Source: Streptomyces sp. NBC_01478
GTDB lineage: Bacteria > Actinomycetota > Actinomycetes > Streptomycetales > Streptomycetaceae
Assembly: GCF_036227225.1 (NCBI RefSeq)
Contig: NZ_CP109444.1
Span: 6,987,501 to 7,051,500, forward strand
DNA: 64,000 nt
Direction of reading: 5' to 3'
The notes beneath the pieces were generated by a model. That model worked only from the letters and a program-made list of their open reading frames with translations, searched no databases and had not been told where the DNA came from. Below, piece by piece: positions 9,314 to 17,682 of this stretch (position 1 is its first letter; the number at the start of each line of letters is the position of its first letter). Made by a program: the position numbers and the translations under genes.

Positions 9314-11965
9314 GTGCGGGACCGGGCGGGGCGTTGGCCGTTGGTGGGGCGCGAAGCGGAACTGGCGTATTTCGCGGCGGCCCTGGCGGACCGGGAGTGC
9401 CGGGGGTTCGTGGTGGGCGGGGCCGCGGGCGTGGGCAAGTCGCGGTTGGCCGAGGAGTGTCTGGAGCGGGCCGCGGCCGCCGGGTACCGGGTGGGGCGGG
9501 CCACCGCGAGTGTCGCCGCGGGCGCGGTGCCGTTGGGGGCGATCGCCCATCTGCTGCCCGTCGGGGTCGACCTGACCGACCCGGTTGCCGGATTCGCCGC
9601 CGTCGCACGGGAGTTGGCCTCCGGGCCGGGGCGGCAGTGGGTGCTGTTCGTCGACGACATGCATCTGCTGGACGCCGCCTCGGCCGTACTGCTGCGGCAG
9701 TTGATGGACACCGGCGTCCTCCTGCTGATCGGCACCGTGCGCACCGGTGAGCCGTACGGGGACGCCGTCGCGGCGCTGCGCGGCGGGGACGCGGTGTACC
9801 GGGTCGATCTGACCGTGCTGGGTCCGGAGCAGGTCGAGGCGCTGTTGCAGGCCGCGCTGGGGAGACCGGTCGCCCGGAGAACACTGCACGAGCTGTCGGC
9901 CGCCAGCGGAGGCAACGTCCTCTACCTGCGTGAACTCGTCCTCGGTGCGCTGGCCGCCGGGAACCTCGCCGAGGACGGGGAGATCTGGCACCTGGTCGAC
10001 GACCGGTTACCCGGCACCGCGCGGCTGACCGAGATGATCAGCACGCGGCTGGCCGGCGCCGACGCCGCGGGACGCCCCGTCCTGGAGCTGCTGGCACTGT
10101 GCGAACCGCTGCCCCTCGCCCACGCCGAAGCCCTCGCCCCGCCGCAGGTCACGGCGGCCCTGGAGCGGGCGGGACTGGTCCGGATCGCCCAGGACCGGCG
10201 CCGTACGACCGTGTCGCTGGCCCACCCCCTGTACGGCGAGGTGCTGCGCGCCGGGCTGCCGGTGCTGCGCCGCCGTGAGCTGCTCCTCGACCAGGCCGCC
10301 CGGGTCCAGGCGCGAGGTGCCCGTCGCCGCGGCGATCCGCTGCACATCGCCGGCTGGCAACTGACCGCCACCGGCACCGCCGACCCGGCCCTCCTCGCCC
10401 GGGCCGCCGTACTGGCCCGGCACGCCCACGACCTGCCCCAGACCGTCGCCCTCCTGGACGCCCTGCCGGAGAAGTACCGGACCACCGCCACCGACCTGCG
10501 GCTCGGCGAGGCCCTCTTCGAGCTGGGCCGCTGGGACCGGGCCGAGGCCACGCTCGCAAGGGCCGACGCCCTCGCCGTGGAGGAGCAGGACAGGCTCGCC
10601 GTCGCCCTGGTCCGCACGACGAACCTGCTGTGGAGCAACGCCCCCGTCGCCGAGGCGCTCGCGGTCAACGACGCCGCCCGAGAGCGGATCAGCGGCCCGG
10701 CCGACCGCCGCAAACTCACCATCAACGAGGGTTTCCTGCGGATCGTCGGCGGCCGGCCGGTCGAGGGCCTGGCCCTGCTGGCGGATCTGGAGACCGACGT
10801 CGGCGACGCCCCCGACGTCAACGCCTGGCTGCGCGGGGCCTGGATGAAGCCCGCCGCGCTCGCCCTGGTGGGCCGGACCGCCGAGGCCACGACCTGGGCG
10901 CGGCGCGCCCACGACGGGCACCGGCTGGTCCAGGAACGTGCCCTCGCCTCCCATCCCGCGTTCCAGCGCGTCCCGCTCGTCCTCGCCCTCACCGAAGCCG
11001 GTCTCCCGGCGGCCGAGGCCTGCCGGGAGGGCGAGCACGCCTACGCCGAACTCACCGCCGCCGGTTCCCCCGTGCGGATCTGGCTGGCCGTCCTCCTCGG
11101 CCGCGCGCACTGGCTGGCCGGCCACCCCGTCACCGCCCGCCGCTGGTGGGCCGAGGCCGCCACCGTGGCCCGCTCCATCGACCACGCCATGGCCCTGCGT
11201 CTGGTGCTCGCGGGCCTCGCCGCCTGCGCGGCCGTACTGGGAGACCTGGACGCGGCCGAGGCGACGCTGGCCGAGCATCGCGCCCTGCCGCCGGTGGAGC
11301 CCGGGCTGCTGTCCGCCGGGGAGGAACTCCTGGGCGAGGCTTGGCTGTTGGCCGCGCGCGGGCAGGTGGGGCGGGCCCGGTCGGTGCTCGTCGAGGCGGC
11401 CGGCGTCGCCCGCGCGAGCGGCCATGTCACCGGTGAGGCACTGCTGTTGACCGATGTCGCCCGGCTCGGCGGAGCCAAGGAGGTCACCGGCCGGCTGACC
11501 GCGCTCGCCCTGGTCTGTGACGGTGAACTCGCCCCCGCCCGAGCCCAGTTGGCGAGAGCGCTGGTCGCCGACGACCCCGAGCTGCTCCTCCTGGCCGCCG
11601 ACGCGTGCCAGGCCGTGGGTGCGGAGCTGCTCGCCGCCGAGGCGGCCGCCGCCGCCGCGGCCGCCTGGCGCCGGGCGGACCGCCCCCGCCGCGCCGCCGC
11701 GGCCGACCGGCGGGCCGCCACCGCCCGGGCCCGCTGCGAGGGCGCCCGCACCCCCCTGCTGACCACCGCCCGGGCCACCGCCCCGCTCACCGTCCGCGAA
11801 CGCGAGATCGCCCTGCTCGCCGCCGTCGGCACCACCAGCAAGGACATCGCCACCGCTCTGGCCCTGTCGGTGCGCACGGTCAACAACCACCTCCAGCACG
11901 CCTACGCCAAGCTCGGCGTCACCACCCGGCACGAACTCGCCCAGGCACTCGGGGTAGTTGAGTAA
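9314..11965 (+). CDS. LAL-type LuxR family transcriptional regulator with a TTA codon
   Basis: An 883-residue ATP-binding regulator. Walker A (GGAAGVGKS) is at residues 35-43 and Walker B (VLFVDDMH) at about 110-117. A long helical TPR-like middle follows, and the C-terminus (about 815-880) is a LuxR helix-turn-helix: LTVREREIALLAAVGTTSKD and VRTVNNHLQHAYAKLGV. The GTG start at 9314 has GGAGGA/GGAG sequences just upstream. Codon 232 (10007-10009) is TTA, the rare leucine codon read by the bldA tRNA in Streptomyces, so translation may depend on developmental stage. Its targets are unknown. The lectin/protease pair that begins 98 bases downstream is a reasonable guess. Confidence 0.9.
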   Translation: MRDRAGRWPLVGREAELAYFAAALADRECRGFVVGGAAGVGKSRLAEECLERAAAAGYRVGRATASVAAGAVPLGAIAHLLPVGVDLTDPVAGFAAVARELASGPGRQWVLFVDDMHLLDAASAVLLRQLMDTGVLLLIGTVRTGEPYGDAVAALRGGDAVYRVDLTVLGPEQVEALLQAALGRPVARRTLHELSAASGGNVLYLRELVLGALAAGNLAEDGEIWHLVDDRLPGTARLTEMISTRLAGADAAGRPVLELLALCEPLPLAHAEALAPPQVTAALERAGLVRIAQDRRRTTVSLAHPLYGEVLRAGLPVLRRRELLLDQAARVQARGARRRGDPLHIAGWQLTATGTADPALLARAAVLARHAHDLPQTVALLDALPEKYRTTATDLRLGEALFELGRWDRAEATLARADALAVEEQDRLAVALVRTTNLLWSNAPVAEALAVNDAARERISGPADRRKLTINEGFLRIVGGRPVEGLALLADLETDVGDAPDVNAWLRGAWMKPAALALVGRTAEATTWARRAHDGHRLVQERALASHPAFQRVPLVLALTEAGLPAAEACREGEHAYAELTAAGSPVRIWLAVLLGRAHWLAGHPVTARRWWAEAATVARSIDHAMALRLVLAGLAACAAVLGDLDAAEATLAEHRALPPVEPGLLSAGEELLGEAWLLAARGQVGRARSVLVEAAGVARASGHVTGEALLLTDVARLGGAKEVTGRLTALALVCDGELAPARAQLARALVADDPELLLLAADACQAVGAELLAAEAAAAAAAAWRRADRPRRAAAADRRAATARARCEGARTPLLTTARATAPLTVREREIALLAAVGTTSKDIATALALSVRTVNNHLQHAYAKLGVTTRHELAQALGVVE

Positions 11966-12063
11966 CGGTTGCTCATCCCCCGCGAGCGTGGCGCGGACAC
12001 GCTGTCCCCTGGCGGCAACGTTGTCGCCGGACCACCCAGTTCTCGTCATCGGGGGATGACCCA

Positions 12064-12606
12064 ATGGGCATGACCAACGCAACTCCCAGACGTGCCGGCC
12101 GTGTTGTCGTCGCCGTCGCGACGGCGCTCGGCGCGAGCCTGGTCGGGCTCTCGGCCGCCGTCGCCCAGCCGCAGGCGGTGACCTACTACACGGTGACCAA
12201 CTACAACAGCGGCAGGTGCCTGGATGTACCGGAATCCGCGACGGACGACGGACACGGCCTGGAGCAGTACTCCTGCAACGGCGGCCGGAATCAGCAGTGG
12301 GCGCTGCAGTTGGTCGACAGCAACTACTACCTTCTCGTCAATCTGAACAGCGGCAAGTGCGCGGACGTCCGGCAGTCGAGCCAGGACGACAACGCCGTGG
12401 TCAACCAGTACGGCTGCACCAGGAGCCCCAACCAGCAGTGGCTGCTGAGGGCCGCACCGGCCGGTGTCAACGGGGTCCAACTGGTGGCCCGCCACAGCGC
12501 CAAGTGCATGGCCGTCGCCAACGCGAGCCAGTCGGACAAGGCCGGAATCGTCCAGTCCACCTGCGGTACGACCGCCGCGTACAGCCAGTACTGGCAGTTC
12601 AACTGA
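12064..12606 (+). CDS. Secreted ricin-type (RICIN) lectin domain protein
   Basis: A 180-residue exported protein. The signal peptide runs to about residue 37 (hydrophobic VVVAVATALGASLVGLSAAVA, ending near AQP). The rest is a single beta-trefoil with three repeats, each with a QxW-type motif (QQWALQ, QQWLLR, and a degenerate QYWQFN at the end) and CLDV/CADV/CMAV segments. It would bind sugars outside the cell. An ATG two codons in is an alternative start. The stop overlaps the start of the metalloprotease gene by one base (TGATG), so the two are translationally coupled and probably work together. Confidence 0.88.
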   Translation: MGMTNATPRRAGRVVVAVATALGASLVGLSAAVAQPQAVTYYTVTNYNSGRCLDVPESATDDGHGLEQYSCNGGRNQQWALQLVDSNYYLLVNLNSGKCADVRQSSQDDNAVVNQYGCTRSPNQQWLLRAAPAGVNGVQLVARHSAKCMAVANASQSDKAGIVQSTCGTTAAYSQYWQFN

Positions 12607-14495
12607 TGCGGGCCGCGCGAAGAACCGTCCTCACGGTCGTCCTGACCGTGCTGTGCGCGTTGGCGGGATCCGGGGTCGGCTGGGCCGCCTCGGGCCACGG
12701 GGGACCCGACGGGGAATCAACTGCCGTGGCGGCGAAGGCCGTTGCGGCCAAGCGCCCGGCCTGGCAGGCGACGAGCAGCGCGCCGAGCCCGGGACTTCCG
12801 GCGGAGCGGCGGAGCGCCGCGCCGGCACTGCTGGCCTGTGACACGCACGCGGTCGGCACCTGGGGCTACACGGACCAGGCCGGTGTGCGGCACAACGGGA
12901 TGAACATCCAGGTCCAGGTGCGGGATCTGCTGACCGGCGCGCTGATCGCCGGACTCACGGACTCCGCGGGCCGCTTCGACATCTGCTTCGGGGCCGCGCA
13001 GTTCACGCAGTTGTACGTCACGATCAAGGCCGAGAACGCCGCGTGGCGGGTGCAGAACGGCACCGACATCTACAACTGGAGCACGCCGGTCCGCGCCAAC
13101 CCGGCGGCGGGCAGCACGGTGAACTTCGGCGGCCTCCTGCCCGGCGACGGCGTGACGGGCAACCGCGCCGCCCACGCGTTCGACGTGGGCAACGACGCCT
13201 GGCTGGGGGTCCCGCACTCGAACGGCTGCTGGGACCCGAAGGACACCACCTGCCGTCAGTTGCGGATCAACTGGTTGAACACCGGACCCGAAGACATGGA
13301 TCACTACGACCAGGTGGGCAACGTGGTGCTCCTGTCCCCCGGGACCCCGGACGCCCCGATGGAGGTCATGCACGAGATCGGCCACGCCCTGATGGACGAC
13401 GTCTACAACGACGCGTTCCCGTCGACCGCGGGGTGCCCCGTCCCGCATCCGCCCAGCCAGGCCAGCACCGCCGTATGCGCATGGATCGAGGGATGGGCGA
13501 CCTTCTTCTCACTGGCCATGAACCACACCCCGGTCTATCAGTTCCGCAACGGCGCCTCGACCAACTTCGAGATCCCGAGCTGGGGCTTCGCCAGCGTCGC
13601 CAACGGTGACGTGACGGAGGAGCGGGTCATCGGGGCGCTGTGGGACCTCATCGACATCAACTCCGGCGGTTCCGAGACCTGGGACCAGCACAGCGAGGGC
13701 TTCGGGGCCGCCTTCTCCACGCTCGCGCATCACGTCGACAACACGCTGGCGTCGTTCTGGACCAGTCGTGGCACGGACGGTTTCGACGTGTCCGACGCCT
13801 CGCTGGGGTCGCTCTACCAGAACACGATCGACTACGGCTACCGCAAGCCCCTGCTCGACGCCCAGCCCCAGTTCCTCCCCACGTTCACCCAGCCCACACC
13901 GCCGCAGAACTTCGGCCTGACCACCGCGGTCCACTCGTGGTCCGTCATCGCGCTGCGGCCGTCGAACCCGACCGACTTCGACCTCCAGCTCTACGACGAC
14001 CGGGCGCAGACGACGTTCCTCGGCGGCAGCTCCCTGAACGACCAGGCGGTCGACTTCGTCGCGATCGACTCCAACCTGCGGCCGGTGGGCGACTACTACC
14101 CCCGGGTGAACCAGTTCCGGGGACCCGGCACCTACACGATCGAGTCCGTGATGGGCTTCGACACCTTGCAGCCCGGGTCGTCCACCACCTTCCACCTCAA
14201 CGACGCGCAGGTCGCCGCCGTACAGGACACTCCGCTGACCGCGGGTGTGCCGGTGACGATCACGCTGACTCCGCAGAGCCCGATCTCGGTGGCGAGTCTG
14301 TTCGTCATGGGCGACGATCCGGGCAATCCGTCGTCGTTCGTGCAGGCCCGTGTCTCCGCGGTGGCGTCCGCCGTCGGGTCCAACTCCGGCGGGCAGCCGG
14401 TCTCGGTGACCTTCACGCCGACGCGGACCGCCGAGTACGGCATCGTGACCACGTTCGACAACGTCGGCGGCGACTACACGCTGACCCGAAGCTGA
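12606..14495 (+). CDS. Secreted zinc metalloprotease-like protein (HEIGH motif)
   Basis: About 629 residues. The start is the ATG at 12606 (MRAARRTVLTVV), overlapping the lectin stop, and is followed by a clear signal peptide. Residues about 80-170 look like a transthyretin/carboxypeptidase-regulatory-like beta domain (the segment ending DSAGRFDICF). The catalytic motif HEIGH is at 256-260, and a Glu at 295 within WIEGWATFF could be the third zinc ligand, as in gluzincins. The C-terminal 200 residues are beta-rich, perhaps a pre-peptidase C-terminal type domain. The exact peptidase family is not recognised. Coupling to the RICIN protein suggests the two act together on an extracellular glycosylated or polymeric substrate; that is inference. 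Confidence 0.8.
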   Translation: MRAARRTVLTVVLTVLCALAGSGVGWAASGHGGPDGESTAVAAKAVAAKRPAWQATSSAPSPGLPAERRSAAPALLACDTHAVGTWGYTDQAGVRHNGMNIQVQVRDLLTGALIAGLTDSAGRFDICFGAAQFTQLYVTIKAENAAWRVQNGTDIYNWSTPVRANPAAGSTVNFGGLLPGDGVTGNRAAHAFDVGNDAWLGVPHSNGCWDPKDTTCRQLRINWLNTGPEDMDHYDQVGNVVLLSPGTPDAPMEVMHEIGHALMDDVYNDAFPSTAGCPVPHPPSQASTAVCAWIEGWATFFSLAMNHTPVYQFRNGASTNFEIPSWGFASVANGDVTEERVIGALWDLIDINSGGSETWDQHSEGFGAAFSTLAHHVDNTLASFWTSRGTDGFDVSDASLGSLYQNTIDYGYRKPLLDAQPQFLPTFTQPTPPQNFGLTTAVHSWSVIALRPSNPTDFDLQLYDDRAQTTFLGGSSLNDQAVDFVAIDSNLRPVGDYYPRVNQFRGPGTYTIESVMGFDTLQPGSSTTFHLNDAQVAAVQDTPLTAGVPVTITLTPQSPISVASLFVMGDDPGNPSSFVQARVSAVASAVGSNSGGQPVSVTFTPTRTAEYGIVTTFDNVGGDYTLTRS

Positions 14496-14509
14496 ACCAC
14501 TGCGGGGGG

Positions 14510-14547
14510 AGGGGGTGCTGCGCGGCCTCGGCCGCGCACCACCCCCT
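14510..14547 (+). terminator. Hairpin terminator after the metalloprotease gene
   Basis: A near-perfect long stem (left arm AGGGGGTGCTGCGCGGCC, right arm GGCCGCGCACCACCCCCT) with a tiny loop begins 15 bases after the stop. It separates the lectin/protease pair from acpS. Confidence 0.78.
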
Positions 14548-14591
14548 CTGGCGTGTCCGCCGCCAGGGGCCACCGTCATAGGGTGCTCGCC

Positions 14592-14963
14592 ATGAGCATC
14601 ATCGGGGTTGGTATCGACGTGGCCGAGATCGCCCGGTTCGCGGCGTCCCTGGAACGCACGCCCGGTATGGCCCAACGCCTGTTCCTGGACAGCGAGTTGC
14701 TGCTCCCGAGCGGCGAACGCCGTGGGCCCGCCTCGCTCGCCGCCCGCTTCGCCGCGAAGGAGGCGCTGGCCAAGGCGCTGGGCGCCCCGGCCGGCCTGCA
14801 CTGGACGGACGCCGAGGTGTACGTCGAGGACAGCGGGCAGCCCCGGCTGAAGGTGACGGGGACGGTCGCGGCGCGCGCGGCCGAGCTGGGGGTGCGGTCG
14901 TGGCATGTCTCGTTGAGCCATGACGCGGGGGTGGCCTCGGCCGTGGTGATCGCCGAGGGCTGA
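14592..14963 (+). CDS. acpS: Holo-[acyl-carrier-protein] synthase
   Basis: Transfers phosphopantetheine from CoA to the serine of acyl carrier protein. It has 123 residues from the ATG at 14592 ([13 protein letters not shown]), the family's usual length; upstream in-frame starts would add an unrelated tail. The Mg-binding Asp lies in GIDVAEI and the second signature is [11 protein letters not shown]. It is followed by the nnr gene on the same strand, an order common in actinobacteria. Confidence 0.96.
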   Translation: MSIIGVGIDVAEIARFAASLERTPGMAQRLFLDSELLLPSGERRGPASLAARFAAKEALAKALGAPAGLHWTDAEVYVEDSGQPRLKVTGTVAARAAELGVRSWHVSLSHDAGVASAVVIAEG

Positions 14964-15015
14964 CGCCGGACGGCCCGGGTGCGGTTCCGGTCGCCCACGG
15001 GGCAGACTCGAACAC

Positions 15016-16455
15016 ATGCGTACTGCGTACAGCGTGGAGACGGTAAGGGCAGCCGAGCAAAGGCTGATGGCACGGCTTCCGGAAGGCGCGCTCATGCAGC
15101 GCGCCGCCGCCGGACTGGCCGTCGCCTGCGCCCAGTTGCTGGGGCGGGTCTACGGCAGCCGGGTCGTGCTGCTGGTGGGCAGCGGGGACAACGGGGGCGA
15201 CGCCCTGTACGCGGGGGCGCGGCTGGCCCGGCGCGGGGCGGCCGTCACCGCCGTGCTGCTCGCACCCGAGCGCACCCACGCCGGCGGGCTCGCCGCGCTG
15301 CTCCGCGCGGGCGGTCGTACGCTCGCGCCGGGTGACGCGGAGGAGCCGGTGCGCGGGGCCGATCTCGTCGTCGACGGCATTGTCGGGATCGGCGGGAAGG
15401 GCGGACTGCGGCCCGATGCGGCGCGACTGGCCGGGCTTGCGGGGGAGTCCCGGGGGCTTGTCGTCGCCGTCGATCTGCCCAGCGGGGTCGAGGCGGACAG
15501 TGGCCAGGTGCTCGGGGCCGCCGTGCGGGCCGATCTCACCGTCACCTTCGGGGCGCACAAGCCCGGGTTGCTGATCGATCCCGCGCGGGAGTACGCCGGG
15601 TCCGTGCGGTTCGTCGACATCGGGCTGAGGGCCGAACTGCCGTCCGGCGAGCCCGCGTTGGAGGCCCTTCAGCATGTGGATGTGGCGGACTTGCTGCCGG
15701 TGCCGGGGGCCGAGAGCGACAAGTACCGGCGGGGGGTCGTGGGGATCGCCGCCGGGTCCGGGCGGTATCCGGGGGCGGCTGTGCTGGCCGTCGCCGGGGC
15801 GTTGCGGGGTGGGGCGGGGGCCGTGCGGTACGTCGGGCCGGCCGCCGATGCGGTGATCGCCCGGTTTCCCGAGGTGCTGGTGTCGGAGGGCGGGCCGCTC
15901 AAGGCGGGGCGGGTGCAGGCGTGGGTCGTCGGGCCGGGCGCGGGGGACGACGCGTCGGCTGTCGCGGAGGTGGTGACCGCCGATGTGCCGGTGCTCATCG
16001 ACGCGGACGGGCTGCGGTTGGTCGATGCGGGAGCCGTGCGGGGACGGGGGGCGCCGACGCTGATGACTCCGCATGCGGGGGAGGCGGCGGCGTTGCTGGG
16101 CGTGGCCCGGGGGGAGGTCGAGGGGGCTCGGCTGGACTCCGTGCGGGAGTTGGCGGGGCGGTACGGGGCGACCGTGCTGCTGAAGGGGTCGACCACGCTG
16201 GTCGCCGACTCGGCGGGTGGGGCTGTGCGGGTCAACTCGACGGGGACCGGGTGGCTGGCCACGGCGGGGAGCGGGGACGTGTTGTCGGGGCTGGCCGGGT
16301 CGTTGTTGGCGGCGGGGCTGTCGGCGTTCGACGCGGGGAGTGTGGGGGCGTATCTGCACGGGCTGGCGGGGAGGCTGGTCTCGGAGGGGGCGCCGGTGGG
16401 GGCGCATGATGTGGCGGAGGGGGTTCGGGGTGCTTGGCGGGATGTGCGGTCCTGA
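15016..16455 (+). CDS. nnr: Bifunctional NAD(P)H-hydrate epimerase / ADP-dependent dehydratase
   Basis: Repairs hydrated NAD(P)H. Residues about 1-210 are the YjeF N-terminal epimerase domain, with the Rossmann motif GSGDNGGDALYAGARLARRG. Residues about 215-479 are the ribokinase-like dehydratase, with TPHAGEAAALLG, LLKGSTTLV and the catalytic GSGDVLSGLAGSLLA. The 479-residue fused form is normal in bacteria. The ATG at 15016 follows closely after acpS (52-base gap), consistent with co-transcription. Confidence 0.95.
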   Translation: MRTAYSVETVRAAEQRLMARLPEGALMQRAAAGLAVACAQLLGRVYGSRVVLLVGSGDNGGDALYAGARLARRGAAVTAVLLAPERTHAGGLAALLRAGGRTLAPGDAEEPVRGADLVVDGIVGIGGKGGLRPDAARLAGLAGESRGLVVAVDLPSGVEADSGQVLGAAVRADLTVTFGAHKPGLLIDPAREYAGSVRFVDIGLRAELPSGEPALEALQHVDVADLLPVPGAESDKYRRGVVGIAAGSGRYPGAAVLAVAGALRGGAGAVRYVGPAADAVIARFPEVLVSEGGPLKAGRVQAWVVGPGAGDDASAVAEVVTADVPVLIDADGLRLVDAGAVRGRGAPTLMTPHAGEAAALLGVARGEVEGARLDSVRELAGRYGATVLLKGSTTLVADSAGGAVRVNSTGTGWLATAGSGDVLSGLAGSLLAAGLSAFDAGSVGAYLHGLAGRLVSEGAPVGAHDVAEGVRGAWRDVRS

Positions 16456-16482
16456 TTTTTCTCGCCCCCGCCGCCCCTACCC

Positions 16483-16563
16483 GTCCCGTCCCCTGGGGGC
16501 TGCCGCCCCCAGACCCCCGCTTCGGCCCTGAAGGGGCCTCGTCCTCAAACGCCGGACGGGCTG
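16483..16563 (+). repeat. Dispersed Streptomyces intergenic repeat, copy 1
   Basis: The element contains the CCCCTGGGGGCTGCCGCCCC palindrome, then AGACCCCC and TCGTCCTCAAACGCCGGACGGGCTGA. The same element occurs in reverse orientation at 43341-43414. I recall this CCTCAAACGCCGGACGGGCTG motif as a very common dispersed element at gene ends in Streptomyces genomes, possibly working as a terminator. Here it follows the nnr stop by about 28 bases. Confidence 0.75.
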
Positions 16564-16567
16564 AGTG

Positions 16568-16653
16568 ATGCCGGCCTGCGCTGAAAGTGGTGCGGCCTGC
16601 GCTGGAAGGAATGCGGCCCGCGTCCAAGGAAGTGCGGCCCGCGCCGGAAGCAC
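16568..16653 (+). repeat. Four tandem 21-bp imperfect repeats upstream of an L,D-transpeptidase gene
   Basis: Units of the form TGCGGCCTGCGCTGGAAGGAA begin near 16568, 16591, 16612 and 16633; the first has one extra base. The period is 21 bases, two helical turns or seven codons. In the frame of the downstream gene they read as VRPA-x-E-type heptapeptides with no stop before the L,D-transpeptidase start at 16728, but the signal peptide at that start argues they are not translated as part of it. Confidence 0.8.
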
Positions 16654-16727
16654 TCGCGCTCGTCAATAAGGGTGACCCCACCGCGCGGCACCCGCCCCCC
16701 GTCGTACCGGCGCGTTTCTCTGATCGC

Positions 16728-17627
16728 ATGATCAGTACACGAATCGCGCACAGAAGTATCGCGGTGCTGCTCACCGCGGTGATCGCCCTCCCCGTCGGGG
16801 CCGTGAGTGCCTGGGCCGACGACCCGGTGCCGGCGGCTGCGGAGCCGGCGGAGAGCGAGTTGGTGCCGGGGGTGGCGCCGGGGCCGTATCAGCCGTGGCA
16901 GATCGACACCCCTGATCAGGCGCTCGCGCCGGAGGTGTACACGCCCAGTGCCGAGGAGGACAGGGTCGAGCCCCGGGACGCCGCGGTGGGGACGTACGCG
17001 CTCGTCGAGTACGTGCCGATCGGGGACGCCGTCGCGAAGGTGAGCTGCAGCAAGCAGACCGGGCCGTATCAGCGGGGCGTGGAACGGTGGCTGAAGCTGG
17101 CGGTGGACGGGAAGCAGTCGGCCGCCGACTGCAAGGCGATCCGGGCCTTTCAGGAGAAGCAGGGGATCAAGCCCGCCATCGGGTTCGCGGGGCCCGTCAC
17201 CTGGGCGCGGATGCAGTTGATCGCCGCCAAGAAGAATCCCAATGCGGCCCGGAAGTGTCCCGTCAGGTCGTACCGCGTCGCCTGTGTCGATCTCGATCGG
17301 CAGCTCACCTGGGTGCAGAAGGGGAAGAAGGTCGTCTTCGGGCCGGTGCCGATGCGCAGTGGGCGCGGTGGGCATGTGACCCGGGGCGGCTGGCACAAGA
17401 TCTACTGGAAGCACAAGAACCACTGGTCGACGCTCTACAACAGCCCTATGCCGTATGCCCAGTTCTTCGACGGCGGCATCGCCTTCCACGCCGTCTACGG
17501 CAGCATCTACACCACCGTCGGCTCCTGGGGCTGCGTCAATCTGCGGCTGGCCGACGCCCGCAAGCTCTGGGGCGTCCTCAAGAAGGGCGACCGGGTGTAC
17601 GTGTGGGGGCACCGGCCCGGGAACTAG
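16728..17627 (+). CDS. Secreted L,D-transpeptidase (YkuD) with peptidoglycan-binding domain
   Basis: Forms 3-3 cross-links in peptidoglycan or attaches proteins to it, outside the membrane. It has 299 residues from the ATG at 16728, with a signal peptide (hydrophobic IAVLLTAVIALPVGAVSAWA). Residues about 105-165 resemble a PG_binding_1 domain (ending GFAGPVTWARMQ). The C-terminal YkuD domain holds HAVYG and GSWGCVNLRL, with the catalytic cysteine at residue 269 and its preceding histidine. An in-frame ATG at 16587 would add the translated tandem repeats and is rejected. The alanine racemase gene follows 55 bases later. Confidence 0.92.
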   Translation: MISTRIAHRSIAVLLTAVIALPVGAVSAWADDPVPAAAEPAESELVPGVAPGPYQPWQIDTPDQALAPEVYTPSAEEDRVEPRDAAVGTYALVEYVPIGDAVAKVSCSKQTGPYQRGVERWLKLAVDGKQSAADCKAIRAFQEKQGIKPAIGFAGPVTWARMQLIAAKKNPNAARKCPVRSYRVACVDLDRQLTWVQKGKKVVFGPVPMRSGRGGHVTRGGWHKIYWKHKNHWSTLYNSPMPYAQFFDGGIAFHAVYGSIYTTVGSWGCVNLRLADARKLWGVLKKGDRVYVWGHRPGN

Positions 17628-17682
17628 GGAACGAGGAGGGCTCAGAGGGGGTGTCAGTCGCCTCTGAGACACTGGGGGTGCC

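Noticed and set aside
6772..9915. An open frame on the minus strand extends the toxin by another 1000 residues across glmS
   Set aside because: It is antisense to the well-conserved glmS gene and has no domain pattern. The signal peptide at 6771 marks the true start.
16587..16727. N-terminal extension of the L,D-transpeptidase through the tandem repeats
   Set aside because: A typical signal peptide starts at 16728, and an extension of 47 residues would put it inside the protein.
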